DNA of 64,000 bases, taken from Erythroxylum novogranatense (taxonomy: Eukaryota; Streptophyta; Magnoliopsida; Malpighiales; Erythroxylaceae). The DNA lies in NCBI GenBank assembly GCA_029891385.1, contig CM057225.1, positions 75,913,887 through 75,977,886 on the forward strand, read 5' to 3'. Positions 45,701 to 57,286 of this stretch are shown here, one piece after another (position 1 is the first letter of the stretch; each line of letters opens with the position of its first letter). Under the pieces are notes generated by a model, which saw nothing but the letters and a program-made list of their open reading frames with translations, ran no database searches and had not been told where the DNA came from. Made by a program: the position numbers and the translations under genes.

Positions 45701-47128
45701 CGAGTCTTGTTAATTTTTGCTGACATAATATTTTTAAGACATGCATGTGGATAATCACGTCATAAAAAGTGATTCGGATAATAAATCAGATGTGGGTATA
45801 TGTTAAACAGAGTGATTTGTTTTATTAGGTATATAAAATATATAAAAGTTAATATGTAATGTTAATTTTGTTTATTAGTAATTATAATAATATATTAATA
45901 TATTATGTTCTATTGGTAATTAATATTATATTAATTAATTTAATTAGAGTAAAATTAAGTCTTTCATTAAAATTTATTTTATTATGTAATAATATTAATA
46001 AATAAGGTTATTATTTTAAATCTTTATTAAATAAAATTAAAAAGTTTTATTATATTTATCAGTACTGTTATATAATAAATATAAATTTAAAGAAAGATTT
46101 AATTTATCATCATATATGTAACAAAAGGTATAACCCACGAATATTGATACGTATGTTCCATAATTTTTTAATCTATATGTTGTTAATTTTTAATTATTAT
46201 ATATTCAATATAAATGATGATAAAAATATGATAAGTTAATAAACTAAGTAAATATATATATTTGATCTCTTTATAGTTTGTTAATGTAATCACTCCTTTG
46301 TGTTATTAAAAGCAGAAATTAATGAAAAATTATTTTAAATTGTTCATAAAACAACGGGCTTCTCGTAGATTTTAAATTAGAAAATATTTTGTTGGAATGG
46401 AATTCATAAAACTACAAAATGTTTTATTTTACCAATTATCTATCAATATGGAATTACTATTATGAATACGTAACATCTAAAAGACAGAAAAAATGGCCAG
46501 TACTAATGGATAATGATATTCCAGCACAACTTCGAGCTGACAGAAAAAGTTACCAACTAATTTGCTCAGAAATTAGCACAACTCTTCAGGTGGGCATAAA
46601 AATTTTATTTATGTATTTATTTTAGTTTCGGATCGCAGGTTGTTTAACTAAAATACATATGCCAAATTTTTTGCCCACATGAAGATTTGAAATTATTTTG
46701 GAGTTAAATTGTAAATTAAGATTTCAGTGTCAAGTGACATTAAAGCAATATAATTGGAGTTAACAATGCAAGAGTAGCTTTTGTATTATTAAACCATTTA
46801 CACATAATTGTTGGTCTTTGCTCAGATTATGTTGCCAGAAGCAGTTGCAATTGTCATGGCACCAAAAGATACAACCAAGTATGTTCTGTTGTCTCAATGA
46901 GTTTCGACTTTTCAATATAAAAGTATGAAAGTAATCAATTTAAAACTGTGCAGAACACATGGGATTTTTCGGTTGACAACTCCGGGAGGCATGTCAGTTA
47001 TAAGACAGTGCCAGCAGCGTGGATTCCATTCTCATAATCAACCTCCGGATGGTGGACCCATTTACAAGGCATGTACAGATGTGTATATGAATCCCAAACT
47101 AAAATTTGATGTCATTGATCTTAGATGA
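36780..47128 (+). CDS. AMSH3: AMSH3-like JAMM (MPN+) deubiquitinase, 14 exons
   Basis: Zinc isopeptidase of the AMSH family; relatives cleave K63- and K48-linked ubiquitin chains and work with ESCRT-III in endosomal sorting, vacuole transport and autophagy. Exons: 36780-36911, 37650-37714, 37979-38054, 38136-38315, 38429-38523, 42686-42791, 42868-42914, 43151-43547, 43899-43988, 44071-44133, 44226-44300, 45120-45182, 46826-46878, 46954-47128. All introns are GT-AG and phases agree, giving 538 residues (Arabidopsis AMSH3 is about 507). Residues about 20-115 form the N-terminal MIT/USP8-dimer helices (DVDNRISLIYYYRIADNILK). A Ser-rich linker follows. The MPN domain covers about 367-538, with Glu387 (NLETCGVLAGSL) and the JAMM set His442, His444, Ser452 and Asp455 split over exons 11 and 12. 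All zinc and catalytic residues are present. Intron 5 is about 4.2 kb because of a chromovirus insert. Open frames running from exons into introns 2-3 and 8 are artefacts. Confidence 0.95.
38628..38632. repeat. Target site duplication TTTAG (left)
   Basis: Precedes the LTR at 38633 and repeats at 42464-42468. Confidence 0.92.
38633..38998 (-). mobile_element. 3' LTR of the intronic chromovirus
   Basis: tgacatagtgtgggaagg to aaatgctcctgcatca. It differs from 42098-42463 at four sites (a/g in tgacatag, a/t in aaacaaag, g/t in ggctgtc, g/t in aatgcta). TATA box (minus) at 38804-38811. Confidence 0.96.
39038..39241 (-). pseudogene. Chromodomain remnant of the chromovirus
   Basis: VIERVLDVKEVCSRRAIKMQ and FLVKWLGKPTSESTW match the chromodomain pattern (..IERILD.., ..YLVKWKG.P..E.TWE) found at the integrase C-terminus of chromoviruses, where it steers integration. 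It is separated from the integrase frame (ending 39535) by about 290 bp of frameshifted sequence that still resembles the linker. Confidence 0.8.
39535..40287 (-). pseudogene. RT N-terminus fused in frame to integrase core
   Basis: Residues 1-95 are the start of Gypsy reverse transcriptase (LLAPKKDGSWRICVDNCAIN, FPIPRLDYMLDQLGG). Residues 96-250 are the integrase core (VHFIPC.., GVPSSIVSDRD, STCHPQTDGQTESINRSLDN). The RT catalytic YXDD block, RNase H and the integrase HHCC zinc motif are absent. The junction is at FSK (near 40003-40011), where RT (VFSKID) and integrase (RFSKM) share sequence. It cannot reverse transcribe. It overlaps the gag frame end at 40272 in another frame; a one-base indel lies near there. 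Confidence 0.9.
40272..42050 (-). CDS. Chromovirus Gag with aspartic protease, 592 aa
   Basis: ATG at 42050 (MVGRGRTRGRV); the frame is open further up only through the primer site. In order: a coiled-coil-like start, a retrotransposon Gag domain (about residues 125-255: FHGKMHVEDYLDWEASLETY, ALQWWKRVEEQR, LRQRSLSVEEYTAEF), a zinc knuckle CFTCGEKGHASYAC near residue 365, and a protease with VIDGGSMENVISKDAVEKL. The D-G-G-S variant is common in this lineage. It ends in an out-of-frame tail after a one-base shift before pol. The frame is intact over nearly 600 codons, consistent with a recent insertion. Confidence 0.92.
   Translation of the reverse strand: MVGRGRTRGRVNQDNQGEMAELRRMIADLSRAVQDLQQRRKPVAARMEIPEGDHDPSDVPEGSLEAETADSVDDNPFHAAGPANNVVRGGLEERLVHALELNGGGIRIEVADFHGKMHVEDYLDWEASLETYFEWKPMAEARKVLFVKLKLKSTALQWWKRVEEQRARQGKPKISTWEHMKAKLRKQFLPADYLMELYEKFHSLRQRSLSVEEYTAEFNNLSIRVGLNETNEQLTSRYLAGLNQSLRDEMGVVRLFNLEEARQHALMAEKRIWRYGSRRPLFGRIDGAIHRSAGPICNEKTGQSAPKTSRESANMSQANGGNMGNIEKGKALVKFGAANTSNPNNFKAGSSSQIQCFTCGEKGHASYACPERRVNLVELEKEEEDVSDPVDDDGVEESEDIDVYPVQGGSLVVRRVMTIANKCEREDWRRRSIFRTRVNCGGKVCNLVIDGGSMENVISKDAVEKLKLTTERHPRPYKIGWLKKGHEIPVTSRCLVKFTMGSNLDDEALCDVVPMDVGHILVGRPWLYDRDMEHLTKPNTYTFRKGNKTYTLHPLKEEAKETSKSSKGGKVGGYTALKGLNQNVKSQRWCML
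42083..42094 (-). other. Primer binding site of the chromovirus
   Basis: TGGTATCAGAGC on the minus strand, three bases inside the LTR end. Confidence 0.92.
42098..42463 (-). mobile_element. 5' LTR of the intronic chromovirus
   Basis: tgacgtagtgtgggaagg to aaatgctcctgcatca, 366 bp, followed by TTTAG. TATA box (minus) at 42269-42276. It would drive transcription antisense to AMSH through exons 1-5. Confidence 0.96.
42464..42468. repeat. Target site duplication TTTAG (right)
   Basis: Matches 38628-38632. Confidence 0.92.
45760..46620. other. AT-rich block with exon-like frame in AMSH intron 12
   Basis: Intron 12 (45183-46825) holds about 700 bp of very AT-rich sequence. Then comes a frame (46419-46625) whose part DNDIPAQLRADRKSYQLICS has a normal protein composition and ends at a good donor-like cttcag|gtgggc (near 46589). 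It does not fit AMSH, and splicing 45182 to 46826 keeps the MPN domain intact. I do not recognise it; it may be a captured exon fragment or chance. Confidence 0.4.
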
Positions 47129-50100
47129 TATTGATTTTTTGCCAAATGAATCTGTACAATTTTTACAATGCAATTGTTTATACCAAGGCAATTCAATGTA
47201 CTCGTATTTGAAATGTAAAATGAACTTGCTTGTATGAAGACTGGAGTGGAAAATTGCAGGCTGGTTTTCCGATTGGTAGATCTGTACCAAGATCAGTTCG
47301 GTGATGTATTGAGGGTTTTTTTTTAAGTTTATTTTCTAAAATGCCAAATTTCCAGGTCACATGAGATGTGCATGGCTTGCTTGCTATAACATGCATAATC
47401 ACTCTATGAAGAAACAGAAACAGCATGCTTGATAAATGGAGGATTCAGGCAAACGAAGGTGAAGAAATCATGAAAAAGATTTCAATCCTAATTTGAAAAG
47501 AACAAAAAACCAAGAGTTCAACTAACAACTCAGCTCCACAGAAATAGTAGTGGGTAGGTAATGATATTCTTGTGAAATGCCGTTAGTTTTTCCGTTCCTT
47601 TGGATCACTGCACGTAAAAGCTTTAGCGAGAGGAGTAGAAACAAAGTTGGGCCAAAGGCAAGGCATCTAACGGGTAATGAGAGCTATTGGTAGTGTGGTA
47701 CCTGTCTGGGTGATGACCGCAACCACCACCAAAGCAGACGACGTGGCAGTCAATCAATCAAGTTCATGGCTGATGACACAAAAATGGGACAACCACCTGC
47801 CCCCTAACCTACAATCTAATTTATATGAGGTTCTCATTCCAAGGACTAGTCACAGTTCTCTTGACAACTATATGGAATTTTCGATTGTGAGTAAAAATTA
47901 CCTGGTTGGGATATGATCTCACAAAAAAAAAAAATTATTTACAGTTTTTTTTCCTCAAAATTTGGTCTAAGGTACTCGATACTCGTCTAGAATTTAGGCC
48001 GTGAACAAGTTCAAATGATTCGAAATTTTAAGCTGGCATGAAAATTGGAATTTGGTTTTGGGTTTAACTTGGTGGAATTCGATTTACCATTAGTCTAAGG
48101 ACAGATTGCCGACCTGGCGAGTAAAAGATCTGTAAGATTTTAGAATAGGTAGTCCTGACCTACCTCCCATGTCACATAATTTTCCCACCAACTCGAAGAC
48201 TTGGTGTCTCTTAGATTTTCTTTCCTTTGAACCCACGTTAAAAAACCTTTGATGGTTGTTGAAAATGGTCTATCATCCATACGATAAACAATAAAAATGA
48301 ATGAAAATTAACCCACCACCATTGACTTGGTTTGAACTTTGAATTGATCCATTATTACCCTTTTCTTCTTCTACTTGTTTTGTTTAATCCATATTAAATG
48401 AAATAACTTTTTATGCTTCTTGTCGAAATTGAAAAAATCTCTATTCATTTGACAGCAGGCGTGATCATGTGAAGGGTCAATCCATTATCGATCAAACAAT
48501 GATCTCTTGGAAAGAACGAACAAGAATCATTGCTTTTCTTACTTTTTTTCTAAAAACCAAAATTAATCCTTAATGTCAACCAGAGAAGGTATAAAAAAAA
48601 GTTCAATACATCTTTTGAAAACGTTAAAAGCAGACAAAGATTCAACAGGGGAGGGGAGATCTTTAATCCATGTTATAGTGTCTCCATTACTCGTTCAAGA
48701 TGGATAGCGTGTGTAAAAAGAAAGCGCATATTAAACAATTTCTCAACTAATCCCAAAAATTATGTAAACTAATATTAATCCATCCGATCATGGACACCAA
48801 CTGACTTTTGTTTAGGTGGTATTTAGTACAAATGACTAGCCAAAATAGTATCAATTCAATCTTGATCAGTTATCTTATCCTTTACTAAGATCACATTTTT
48901 CGCTCCTTTTGTACTACCTAGACTTAAGGTAAGAAATTTCAGAACAACAAGGGACCGAGAGCCGAGTCAACGTTGATCTGGAGATATCTTGAAGATGACG
49001 ATGGAAAATTGACACATACCTTTGTCATGCCATGTGATGGTTGGCGGGCTCCATTAAAAGATGTTTGATGAATCAAGAGCCGATGTGAGGTTTCAGTTGA
49101 GCAGTCTCTTCAAAATTAATTAAAATGTTAAAAGTTTTTAATTTCTAATTTACAAATATCATAGCCAAACTAGAAATAGATTTTTATTTTTATTTTTTAT
49201 ATAAAAGATAATAATAATAATACCTAACAAATATAGATAGCTTTCTGGGACACAATTTTCCCGGATTCCTGACTGGTCTACTTCAAATAATATAAGAGAA
49301 CTATTGGTACAGTTATGATGTTTTTTCAAAATTCTGAAAGATTTTAATCACAAAACGGCCTTCAGACTGTTGCTCAGTCCTCCTGTTGTTTCAGAAAATG
49401 GTCACACTGCCCAATAAATTTCATTTTTTGAGTGTTGTTTTAGGAAAAAGTCTTGTCAAGAGAAAGATAAAGATGGCAATTCGGGTGCCAAAGAACCTCA
49501 AGTCTGAACAACCACAGGGTCGGAGCCACATCAAGTTACAGTCTACAATTTCCTTCGCCTCCGAATGTTCTAATTCAAGGCAGTGTTTTGGATTTCAAAT
49601 GCATCGTCTTGGTCGTCGGTATGCCGCAGATGCGTCTGTTCGATCTAAATTGATCTTGAATTTAAGTTTTAGACGGATTTAAATACTGGTTCGACCGCCG
49701 ATTTAATTGTATCAGCTTGCGATCTGCAAACCGATATTCAAAATATCGGTCAAATAATGGTTCGATCTGGAAATTTTAAAAATTTAGGGTTTTTTGCAAA
49801 ATTTTAAAAATTTCAAAATCTCTTCCTCCTCTCATTCCTCCTTTTTTCAAACTTTTAAAATAATAATAAATATTTTATTACTAATAATAATTATAAATTA
49901 AATAAAACTTAAAAATAAAATATTTTAATTTTAATTACTAATAAATTATTACTAATAAATTATTTTTATTTAAATTTATTTTAATATTTTATATAATATT
50001 TATTAATAAAGTATTAATACAAATATTTTATTATTTATAAACTAATATTTATTTTATATATTTTCAATTATTAAATCAAAATTTATATATTTTAAAATTA

Positions 50101-51519
50101 ATTATATTTATGGGTTGATGTTATACAGTACAATTGTATAATATATATTAATATGAACTATTTTGCAATTTTTAAAAAATTTAGGGACTATTTTATAAAT
50201 TTAAAAATATCCTAAAAGCAGTCTTACGATGCATCAAATCGATACCTATTAGCCTGCTCAGTAGTCCAATCCGATCATCGAACCCTTGCATTATTCATAA
50301 CATTGATTCAAGGGGTTTAAGAAAGCCGAGATTTAAGAAAAGAAACTACTTGCACTCTCTTCTATTCAGTAGTATATATAATTAGAATTGATAGGGGAAT
50401 AATAAACTAATTGAATGAGTGGGTCAAATTTTTAGGATGCAAGTAGCTTTTTAGTTTGTGTCCAAGCTAAGCATGCTTTGAATGTAGGCAATAGGCGAAG
50501 AAAAGAGGTCGCCTGAGCTAGTGAAATGCCAAAAACCGATTGCTGTGTCCTGCTTTCTGCCCCACAAGATTCTCACAATGGACGAAAACACAAGGCCTCC
50601 TGCCAAAATTGGGTGAAGGAAGCATCATTATTGTTGCGTTAAGCAAATATATATAAGCATAGACCAAGAAAAAGTGTTGCATAATGAGGACAGGACAATG
50701 GATTACCAACTGCTAAATTACCAGAAAGTTTATTATTTTTCTTTCACAAACAACTGTGTTTTTTTTTCTTTTTTCTTTTTGCGTTTACTTTCAAACGGTA
50801 ATCGACTAAGCCAATTTTTTATGTTAGATGTTGAGAATCTAAATGTGCAAACAAATAAAGGATGGTGTCAGATGATGTAAGGGCAGCCCAAATGTCGATT
50901 TATGTGGTTTGTGAAAACAACTTTGTCTCACCACCAATTTAATACATTTTGAAGGTTTCTTGGAGTCCTTTCAACATTCCATTCCTTCAATCCCAACTAC
51001 TTCAGTGCATTTATTCCTTTGTCTCGCACAGAAGGAAACCAATTCTCTCACATATGGCCTTGATTTTCCCATCTTCTTTGAATTTACCTAAAATTTCTCC
51101 ATTAAATAATGTAGTATGTTTTTCTCAGTCCCATGTCTTTTGTGTCTCTCCAACATATCTGCTTTTTCTTTTCTTTTTTTAACAGCAGCAGACAACTTTG
51201 CTCCGCAGTCTGCTCCAAGTCAGTGCAGAACATTCTGACTTATAATTTTCTCAGAATCTTTCACGCGGGAAAGAAAGCAGTGTTCTTTTCTTTGATACCA
51301 CTCTGGTCGTTTATGTTCTGCTCACAATTCTCTGTACATCTCCTTTTTCATTCCTAGTTGGTCCAAACTACCTTTGTCAATATTCAAACCCAGAGAAATT
51401 ATGTTCTTCCCAGCCCATCATCTTTGAATCTTTCTACCCCCACCCTTTTCTCTTCTTTTAATTAACTCCTGAATTGTTAAACAATCTTTCAAGTTTCTTG
51501 ATTACCTGATCTGCTCTTG
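47129..51519. other. Intergenic region, AMSH 3' flank
   Basis: No gene supported. The first few hundred bases are presumably the AMSH 3' untranslated region. At about 49600-49800 there are several ggttcgat / cgatctg phrases followed by very AT-rich sequence to 50290 ending in cgatgcatcaaatcgatacc, possibly an old transposon remnant. Open frames at 47677-47916 and 49386-49682 have no recognisable content. Confidence 0.5.
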
Positions 51520-51567
51520 ATGCAGTTTTCTTTGTTCTTCAACCGACAAACTGAAACTGGGATCACC

Positions 51568-52341
51568 ATGATGTGCTCAGAAACAAGTCCTAGAGTATCC
51601 TTTTCCAATGATCTCAGCCCAGAAGATGACTTATCAACGAAACGGGAATCTCGGGGAGACACAAAGCTGTTGGACTCAAGTTCTGATTTTGAGTTCAGCA
51701 TTTGTAGTAGCTTAGATCATGAACCTTCCTTGGCAGACGAGCTCTTTGCAGATGGCATGATCCTTCCACTTCAAATTCATGGAAGAGCCATTGATTCTGA
51801 TAAGCAGCGGCATAGAGATGAACCCTCAAGAATGGATACTCTTCCACCACTCCCACGTCCTCTCACCACAGCGGATCCAAAGAGAGAAGAGAGTTCTAAC
51901 GAATTGATGGTTTTGAACTCTGAAATGGAGGAAAAGCCTCCGTCCAAGTCTTTTTGGGGATTCAAGAGAAGCACTAGTCTCAACTGTGATATTAAGAGGA
52001 GCTTAATCTGCTCATTGCCGCTTCTGTCTCGAAGCAATTCTACAGGTGCAGTCCCAACTCCAAAGAAAATTTCTATGAAAGATTTTCAAAAGCATAACAC
52101 ACAGAAGCAGCAGTCAAATTGCATGAAAAATTCTGTATCAACCTCGTCATCATCTGCTTATATGGATTCCATAGCTCAAAAGCCTCCATTGAAGAAGAGC
52201 TATGGAGGGTTTCGTGGCAATGGTGTTAGAATAAATCATGTATTAAATGTGCCACCACCTTACATTTCTAAAGGCACTGCAAATCTCCTTGGATTTGGAT
52301 CATTTTTGAGCGCTGGAAAAGACAAAAAGAACAAGAAATGA
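51568..52341 (+). CDS. DUF1645-family protein, single exon, 257 aa
   Basis: The start caccATGATGTGCTCAG gives MMCSETSPRVSFSNDLSPED, the usual beginning of the family. An in-frame ATG at 51520 would add 16 residues (MQFSLFFNRQTETGIT), but tgcag there could also be an intron end. Family blocks: SPRVSFSNDL, FEFSICSSLDHEPSLADELF with ADGMILPLQ, a Ser-rich middle with SFWGFKRSTSLNCD and LLSRSNSTGA, and a basic C-terminus ending GKDKKNKK. Family members are plant-specific. Rice SGL, a DUF1645 protein, affects grain length and stress tolerance; the molecular role is unknown. There is no transmembrane helix. The basic tail and KR clusters suggest a nuclear or membrane-peripheral location. Complete and intact. 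Confidence 0.85.
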   Translation: MMCSETSPRVSFSNDLSPEDDLSTKRESRGDTKLLDSSSDFEFSICSSLDHEPSLADELFADGMILPLQIHGRAIDSDKQRHRDEPSRMDTLPPLPRPLTTADPKREESSNELMVLNSEMEEKPPSKSFWGFKRSTSLNCDIKRSLICSLPLLSRSNSTGAVPTPKKISMKDFQKHNTQKQQSNCMKNSVSTSSSSAYMDSIAQKPPLKKSYGGFRGNGVRINHVLNVPPPYISKGTANLLGFGSFLSAGKDKKNKK

Positions 52342-53440
52342 TTGCTTTTCTTGGGGATGAAAATTTAGGTATCCAAGTTGTAACTATTGCTGGTACTTGC
52401 TGACTCTTGATATTTGCTTATCCAAGTCATGTCAAGCTGTTAAAAGGCTAATTGCATCGTCAAGGTTTTTTGAGATATAATCAAGAACAAATACTATGAT
52501 CCGAAGAAGATATGAAATGCAGAGGATTCTTAGACTGTTCGTTCGTGTAAACATGTTCATGGCTTAGAAGAGACAACAAACATGTATCCTTCATTCCTGG
52601 CCTGTCACCTTTTTTTTTTTAATCCTTTCTCTCTTCATTACAGGAATATGTTTTCTTTTGTTCTGAGGCATACTCTTTCCCTTTTTTTTTTTTTTCAATT
52701 AGATGTGCATAGACAGATAGTGATTGCCTAGATAAGGTTGTGGTTAGAAGATTAAGACAAATTAATGCAATGTTTCAAGATATGGGTTGGAAAAAACAAA
52801 TCCATTCCGAAATACCGTTTTAACTTTTCTAAGTTGTTGTTTGCATTATCTTCAGCTGGCCCATCTAATTTAGTCATTGTTGACAATTTCTTGAATACAT
52901 GATAGCTAAGGTAAGTGTGAGTGTGTATATATATATATATATATATACATTCCTGAGACTAGCAAGTGCGTTATGTGATAGTTCATTATTCTTAAAGTAT
53001 AACATTAATTATCAAGATCCTCATTAATTCAAAAAAGATGTTCATCAGTCACAAAAATTTATCTGTACAAGCATGACGGGCCAAATTGCCACATTCAAAA
53101 GTATATACAATAAAACAAATTTACTCAATTTAATATGTTGGTCCCACCTAAACTCCTTGTCAATTACTGTGTATTGTGGTTATAAAAATTTATCTATTTT
53201 CTAAAAAAATAACGGTAAGTGGTGAGCTATCTATTTAGTAAAGGCAATTAACTATACCCTTAAAATCAAATGACTATATATATATATATATATTAGTCAA
53301 GTGATTAAAACATAAATATAATACTAAATTACACATATTACTCAACCAATTTAATCAATTAACAAACATTCAAAATTTTATCACAACAATGATTAAGACT
53401 AATATTATTTTATTATTGTCATTTACGTTTTATCTCATAA
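52342..53440. other. Flank of the DUF1645 gene with (TA)n microsatellites
   Basis: Presumed 3' untranslated region and AT-rich DNA. Poly-T runs lie at 52612 and 52683. (at)n tracts lie near 52926-52947 and 53277-53293. No gene seen. Confidence 0.55.
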
Positions 53441-55016
53441 TTAACTAAATTGCCTAGGCCATGCTTAATCTAGAAATGTTACATTCAATGGTCTGTCGAC
53501 ATATCTCTACTAATTATAATCTCTCACTAAGTGGAAACATAATTAGATGTATAAATACCAACAAAGAGTACCTCAACTTCTCAATCTAATTTGGTAACCT
53601 GATATTACTTCAATACCTAGCCGTCGACATAAGATATCCCCAAGATCTAGGATATTTCAATACTACTCCGATACCTAACCAACATCATAGGACATCCTTG
53701 AGACTTAGGATGTCAAGTTATCTGTTCTATGAATAAATACCTAGTCATCGCTTTCTCATATTTAACTAACCTAGCCATCGCTCACTCGTATTTAACTAAC
53801 TTATCTATAACTATCGAATGTGACTTATCCTAGGCAAACCATAGATTCACAATTTAGTCATTTATTCACAACCTATTATAAGTTAGTCTCAATTTAATTT
53901 TATGAATGTGATTTATTTACATTAATATTCTTATATATACTCATACACAACTTAATTAACACATTTTTGCGAATTAACAAACGATACATATCATAATACG
54001 TCATAAAATATAAAAGCAAAACACCTTGTACATTGTTAATTATTTGAAATAAATAAATATCTATTAATCATTAATTTAATTAATGACTAATTCAAAATAT
54101 GATTCACCATAAAATAATTTATTAAGAACAAAATTCAAAGTTTTAAGAATAGTATACTATTCTAAGACTATAGTCTAAGGTTATCCTTATCTGAATTTGA
54201 AACCAGTTAATTGATAAGTCCAATTTACTCCTTAATCTAACCTTCGGACCTAGACAATACAAAATTCTATTAGACTTATTAAAGAAAATTTTGCAACACG
54301 AATAATCCAACATTATTCTCTTTTCTATTTTATTTTAATTATTGAAAATCCTTACTTAACCTAAACACTATAATTACTAAAATATCCTCAACTATTAAAA
54401 GTATGTTATCCTCATTTATTTTATTAATACAAAAATACCCTTCTTAGAAATAAATTCCATTTTACCCTTAAATTTTTGCATCTCCTAATTTGCCCCATAG
54501 TACAACTTAAAATTTTCTAAATTGCCTTCTTCTTCACCCCCTCGTCTTCTCTAACATCCATTTTCTCATTTTCCAGCCACCTTTTCTCCATTTTATTTTT
54601 TATGACTTCAATTTATTGTCCTAAATAATCACAATATATAATCGACCTATAAACTAGTGTAGAATGACTAAAACTCACAATAAGAGGTATATAATTGTTG
54701 CTACAAAATTTTTACCTATATGAAGTCTATGCCTTTCTATGGGATTTTTGAGTTGTTAACTTTCACAATTTGCTGCAAAACAAACAAAAAGAAGGAATAC
54801 ATGAGAAAAGTTTCACATGCAGGAGAAAGATAGTGTACTCAAACACTTACCAATTGGATAGAAATGAAGAGGAAGAAGAAAAAGATACCCTTTTTTGTTG
54901 AGTGTTTAATTTCCTAGCTATATTTTCCTTATATATATACCCTTTGTTTATTTGTTTTATGGGTTGGGTTGACGAGTTATGTCTGGGATCTTTTGTTTTC
55001 TTTTACGGACTTTACA
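53441..55016 (-). mobile_element. 3' LTR of a Del/Tekay-like Gypsy element (left end uncertain)
   Basis: On the minus strand the LTR begins TGTAAAGTCCGTAAAAG at 55016, directly after the polypurine tract. It continues through a TATA-containing stretch (54934-54946) and a pyrimidine-rich region. The far end could not be fixed; a tgttacattcaatgg near 53478 is only a candidate. Confidence 0.5.
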
Positions 55017-55031
55017 GTTCTCCCCCATTAA
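55017..55031 (-). other. Polypurine tract of the Gypsy element
   Basis: Minus strand ttaatgggggagaac immediately precedes the LTR start. This is the usual Del/Tekay arrangement. Confidence 0.75.
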
Positions 55032-57219
55032 AAATAATTTCATCCTTAAAATTAAATTATGTGCCCGAGGATCCAAACAAATGAGGATACTGACTTCAAG
55101 TTTCGTCCTCTACCTCCCAAGTCACCTTTCTTGGAGAATGATGAAGACTCCACAAAATTCGCACCATTGAAATTTCTCATCTCTTTATTTTATTAATCTG
55201 TCTATCCAATATCTCCACTGGCTCCACTTTATAAGCCATATCATTTGTATCTTTGATCTTAGTTCTTGATATAACATGGCTAGGATCTGATCAGTACCAT
55301 CTCAACATCAAACACATGGAATACATTATGAATATGTGATAACTCTGGTGGTAAGACTATTTTGTAAGCTAACGACCCCACACATTATACAATTTCATAT
55401 GGCTCGATGTATCTCAAACTCAACTTCTCTCCTACCAAACCTTAAAATGGCCCTCCAAGGTAATGTCCATAGAAATGCCATATCTCTAACATTGTACTCC
55501 ATCTTTCGATGATGTTGATCGACATAATTCTTTTGCTGATCATAAGTTGCCTTTAAACATTCCCTTACTAACCCCATTTTCTCCTTCATCTCTTGAACCA
55601 ACTTTGGTCCGTCTAACTATCTAGCACCCTCTATATGTTAACATATTAGATCTTTACACCGTTTTCCATATGATGCCTCAAATGGTTCCATGATGCTAGA
55701 GTGATAATTATTATTATAGCAAACTCTATTAAAGGTAGATATCTATCCCAAGCACCTTAAAGTTCAACACATAAGCTCTCATCATATCCTCCAATATCTA
55801 AATCATATACTAAGACTGTCCATCCAACTGAGGGTGAAAAGCAGCACTCAAATTTAATCTAGTCCCCAAAGTTTTCTGGAAACTCATCCAAAATTAGGAA
55901 GTAAATTGTGAATCTCAATCTAACGTAATAGACATTGGAACCCTATGTAACCTCCCAATCTCATCAACATAAAACTTAACAAGTCATATTTACATCTTCT
56001 CCTTAGCAACATTATCACAAAATCCATCATAATTTTCTCTCATTTATGAGACAAAATGGCTAAAGGTCTTAATTTCCTTATTGATGCCTAATGTTCTACT
56101 TTGACCTACTGATATGTCAAATACCTCAACATAAACTTTGCTTCATTTTTTATTATTATTGGCCACCAGTGATAAGGACTCAAGATCCAATACATTTTTA
56201 TAGTGCCAAGATGCACAACATATGGTGCATTATGAGCTTCCTTCAAAATCTCCTCTTGTGATCTATCTACATTAAGTATAGAAATTCACCTCCCAATCAT
56301 AAATGCTCCATCTGCTCTTACTGAAAAGTTAGTTCCCTTACTTTGTTGCATTTTTCTCTCATTTACGTCAAATAAGAACCCCATACTCGTGCCTTTTTAT
56401 TCCTATCTTCCGAATCTACTTGAACATGTAATGTTGCCAATAAACCACTCATATAATCAGTCTCTAATCCCATGTCCAATGCTCTCAACTCTACCAATGG
56501 TATCATACTATGTCTACTCAAACTAGTCATCATGGATGAGCTTTTTTTTTTCCTCAAAACGTTTGCCATTACATTAGCCTTTCCCGGATGGTAATCAATA
56601 GTATAATCATAATCCTTTAGTAGCTCAATCCATCGTTTGCCTTAGGTTTTAACTCCCTCTCAGTTAAGATATACTTAAGGTTTTTATGATTCGTAAGGAT
56701 TTGGAATCTCTCCCCATACAAACAATGTCTTCAAATCCTATAAGCATGCACAATCATTGCTTAGTCTAGATCGTGGGTGGGATAGTTCAACTTATGCAAT
56801 CCCAACTAATGAGAGACATAAATTATCACTTTTCCATATTGTGTTATTACACACCCTAAACCCACCTTTAAAATAACAATATACCTCAAAACCTCAACCT
56901 CTCGATGGTAGTAACAAAATTGGGCTAAAAGTCAACTTTCGCTTAAGCTCTTCAAAACTCTTTTGACACTGATTGGTCTACTCAAACTGGACTCCTTTCT
57001 TTCACAGCTTGGTCAATAGGCTAATTATCATTAAAAATCCTTATACAAATCTTCAATAATACCTAGCAAGTCCCAAAAATACTCTTTACCTCTAATGTGT
57101 TTCTAGGTGGCTCCCACTCTAGAATTACCTTTACCTTAGCAAGATTAGGCATCACTCTCTCTCGAAACATCATATATCTAAGAAAAACTACCCGCTCCAT
57201 CCAAAACTCACACTTACTC
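55032..57219 (-). pseudogene. Gypsy pol remnant: RNase H, integrase, chromodomain-like tail
   Basis: Reading leftwards on the minus strand: the end of RT and the RNase H junction (ISLLTKL, then QCQKSFEELKRKLT near 56960-57040); RNase H (KDYDYTIDYHPGKANVMAN near 56570-56625 and a decayed HPRSRL / YGEKFQ region); broken integrase (55600-56300); the post-integrase linker MKEKMGLVRECLKATYDQQK near 55540-55600; and ELSHIHNVFHV-type sequence leading to a chromodomain-like tail (55050-55330). Numerous stops and shifts. The 5' portion is displaced by the Copia element inserted at 57220. Block order is that of a Del/Tekay chromovirus. Confidence 0.85.
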
Positions 57220-57286
57220 TGTTAAGTCCAAATGACTTTACTTAGATATGATTTTGATGTATAACAAAGACAATCAATGAAAAAAA

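Noticed and set aside
47677..47916. 79-codon frame downstream of AMSH
   Set aside because: No homology, no coding-like blocks and no gene structure around it.
49386..49682. 98-codon frame
   Set aside because: Mixed composition but no recognised domain; lies beside probable transposon debris.
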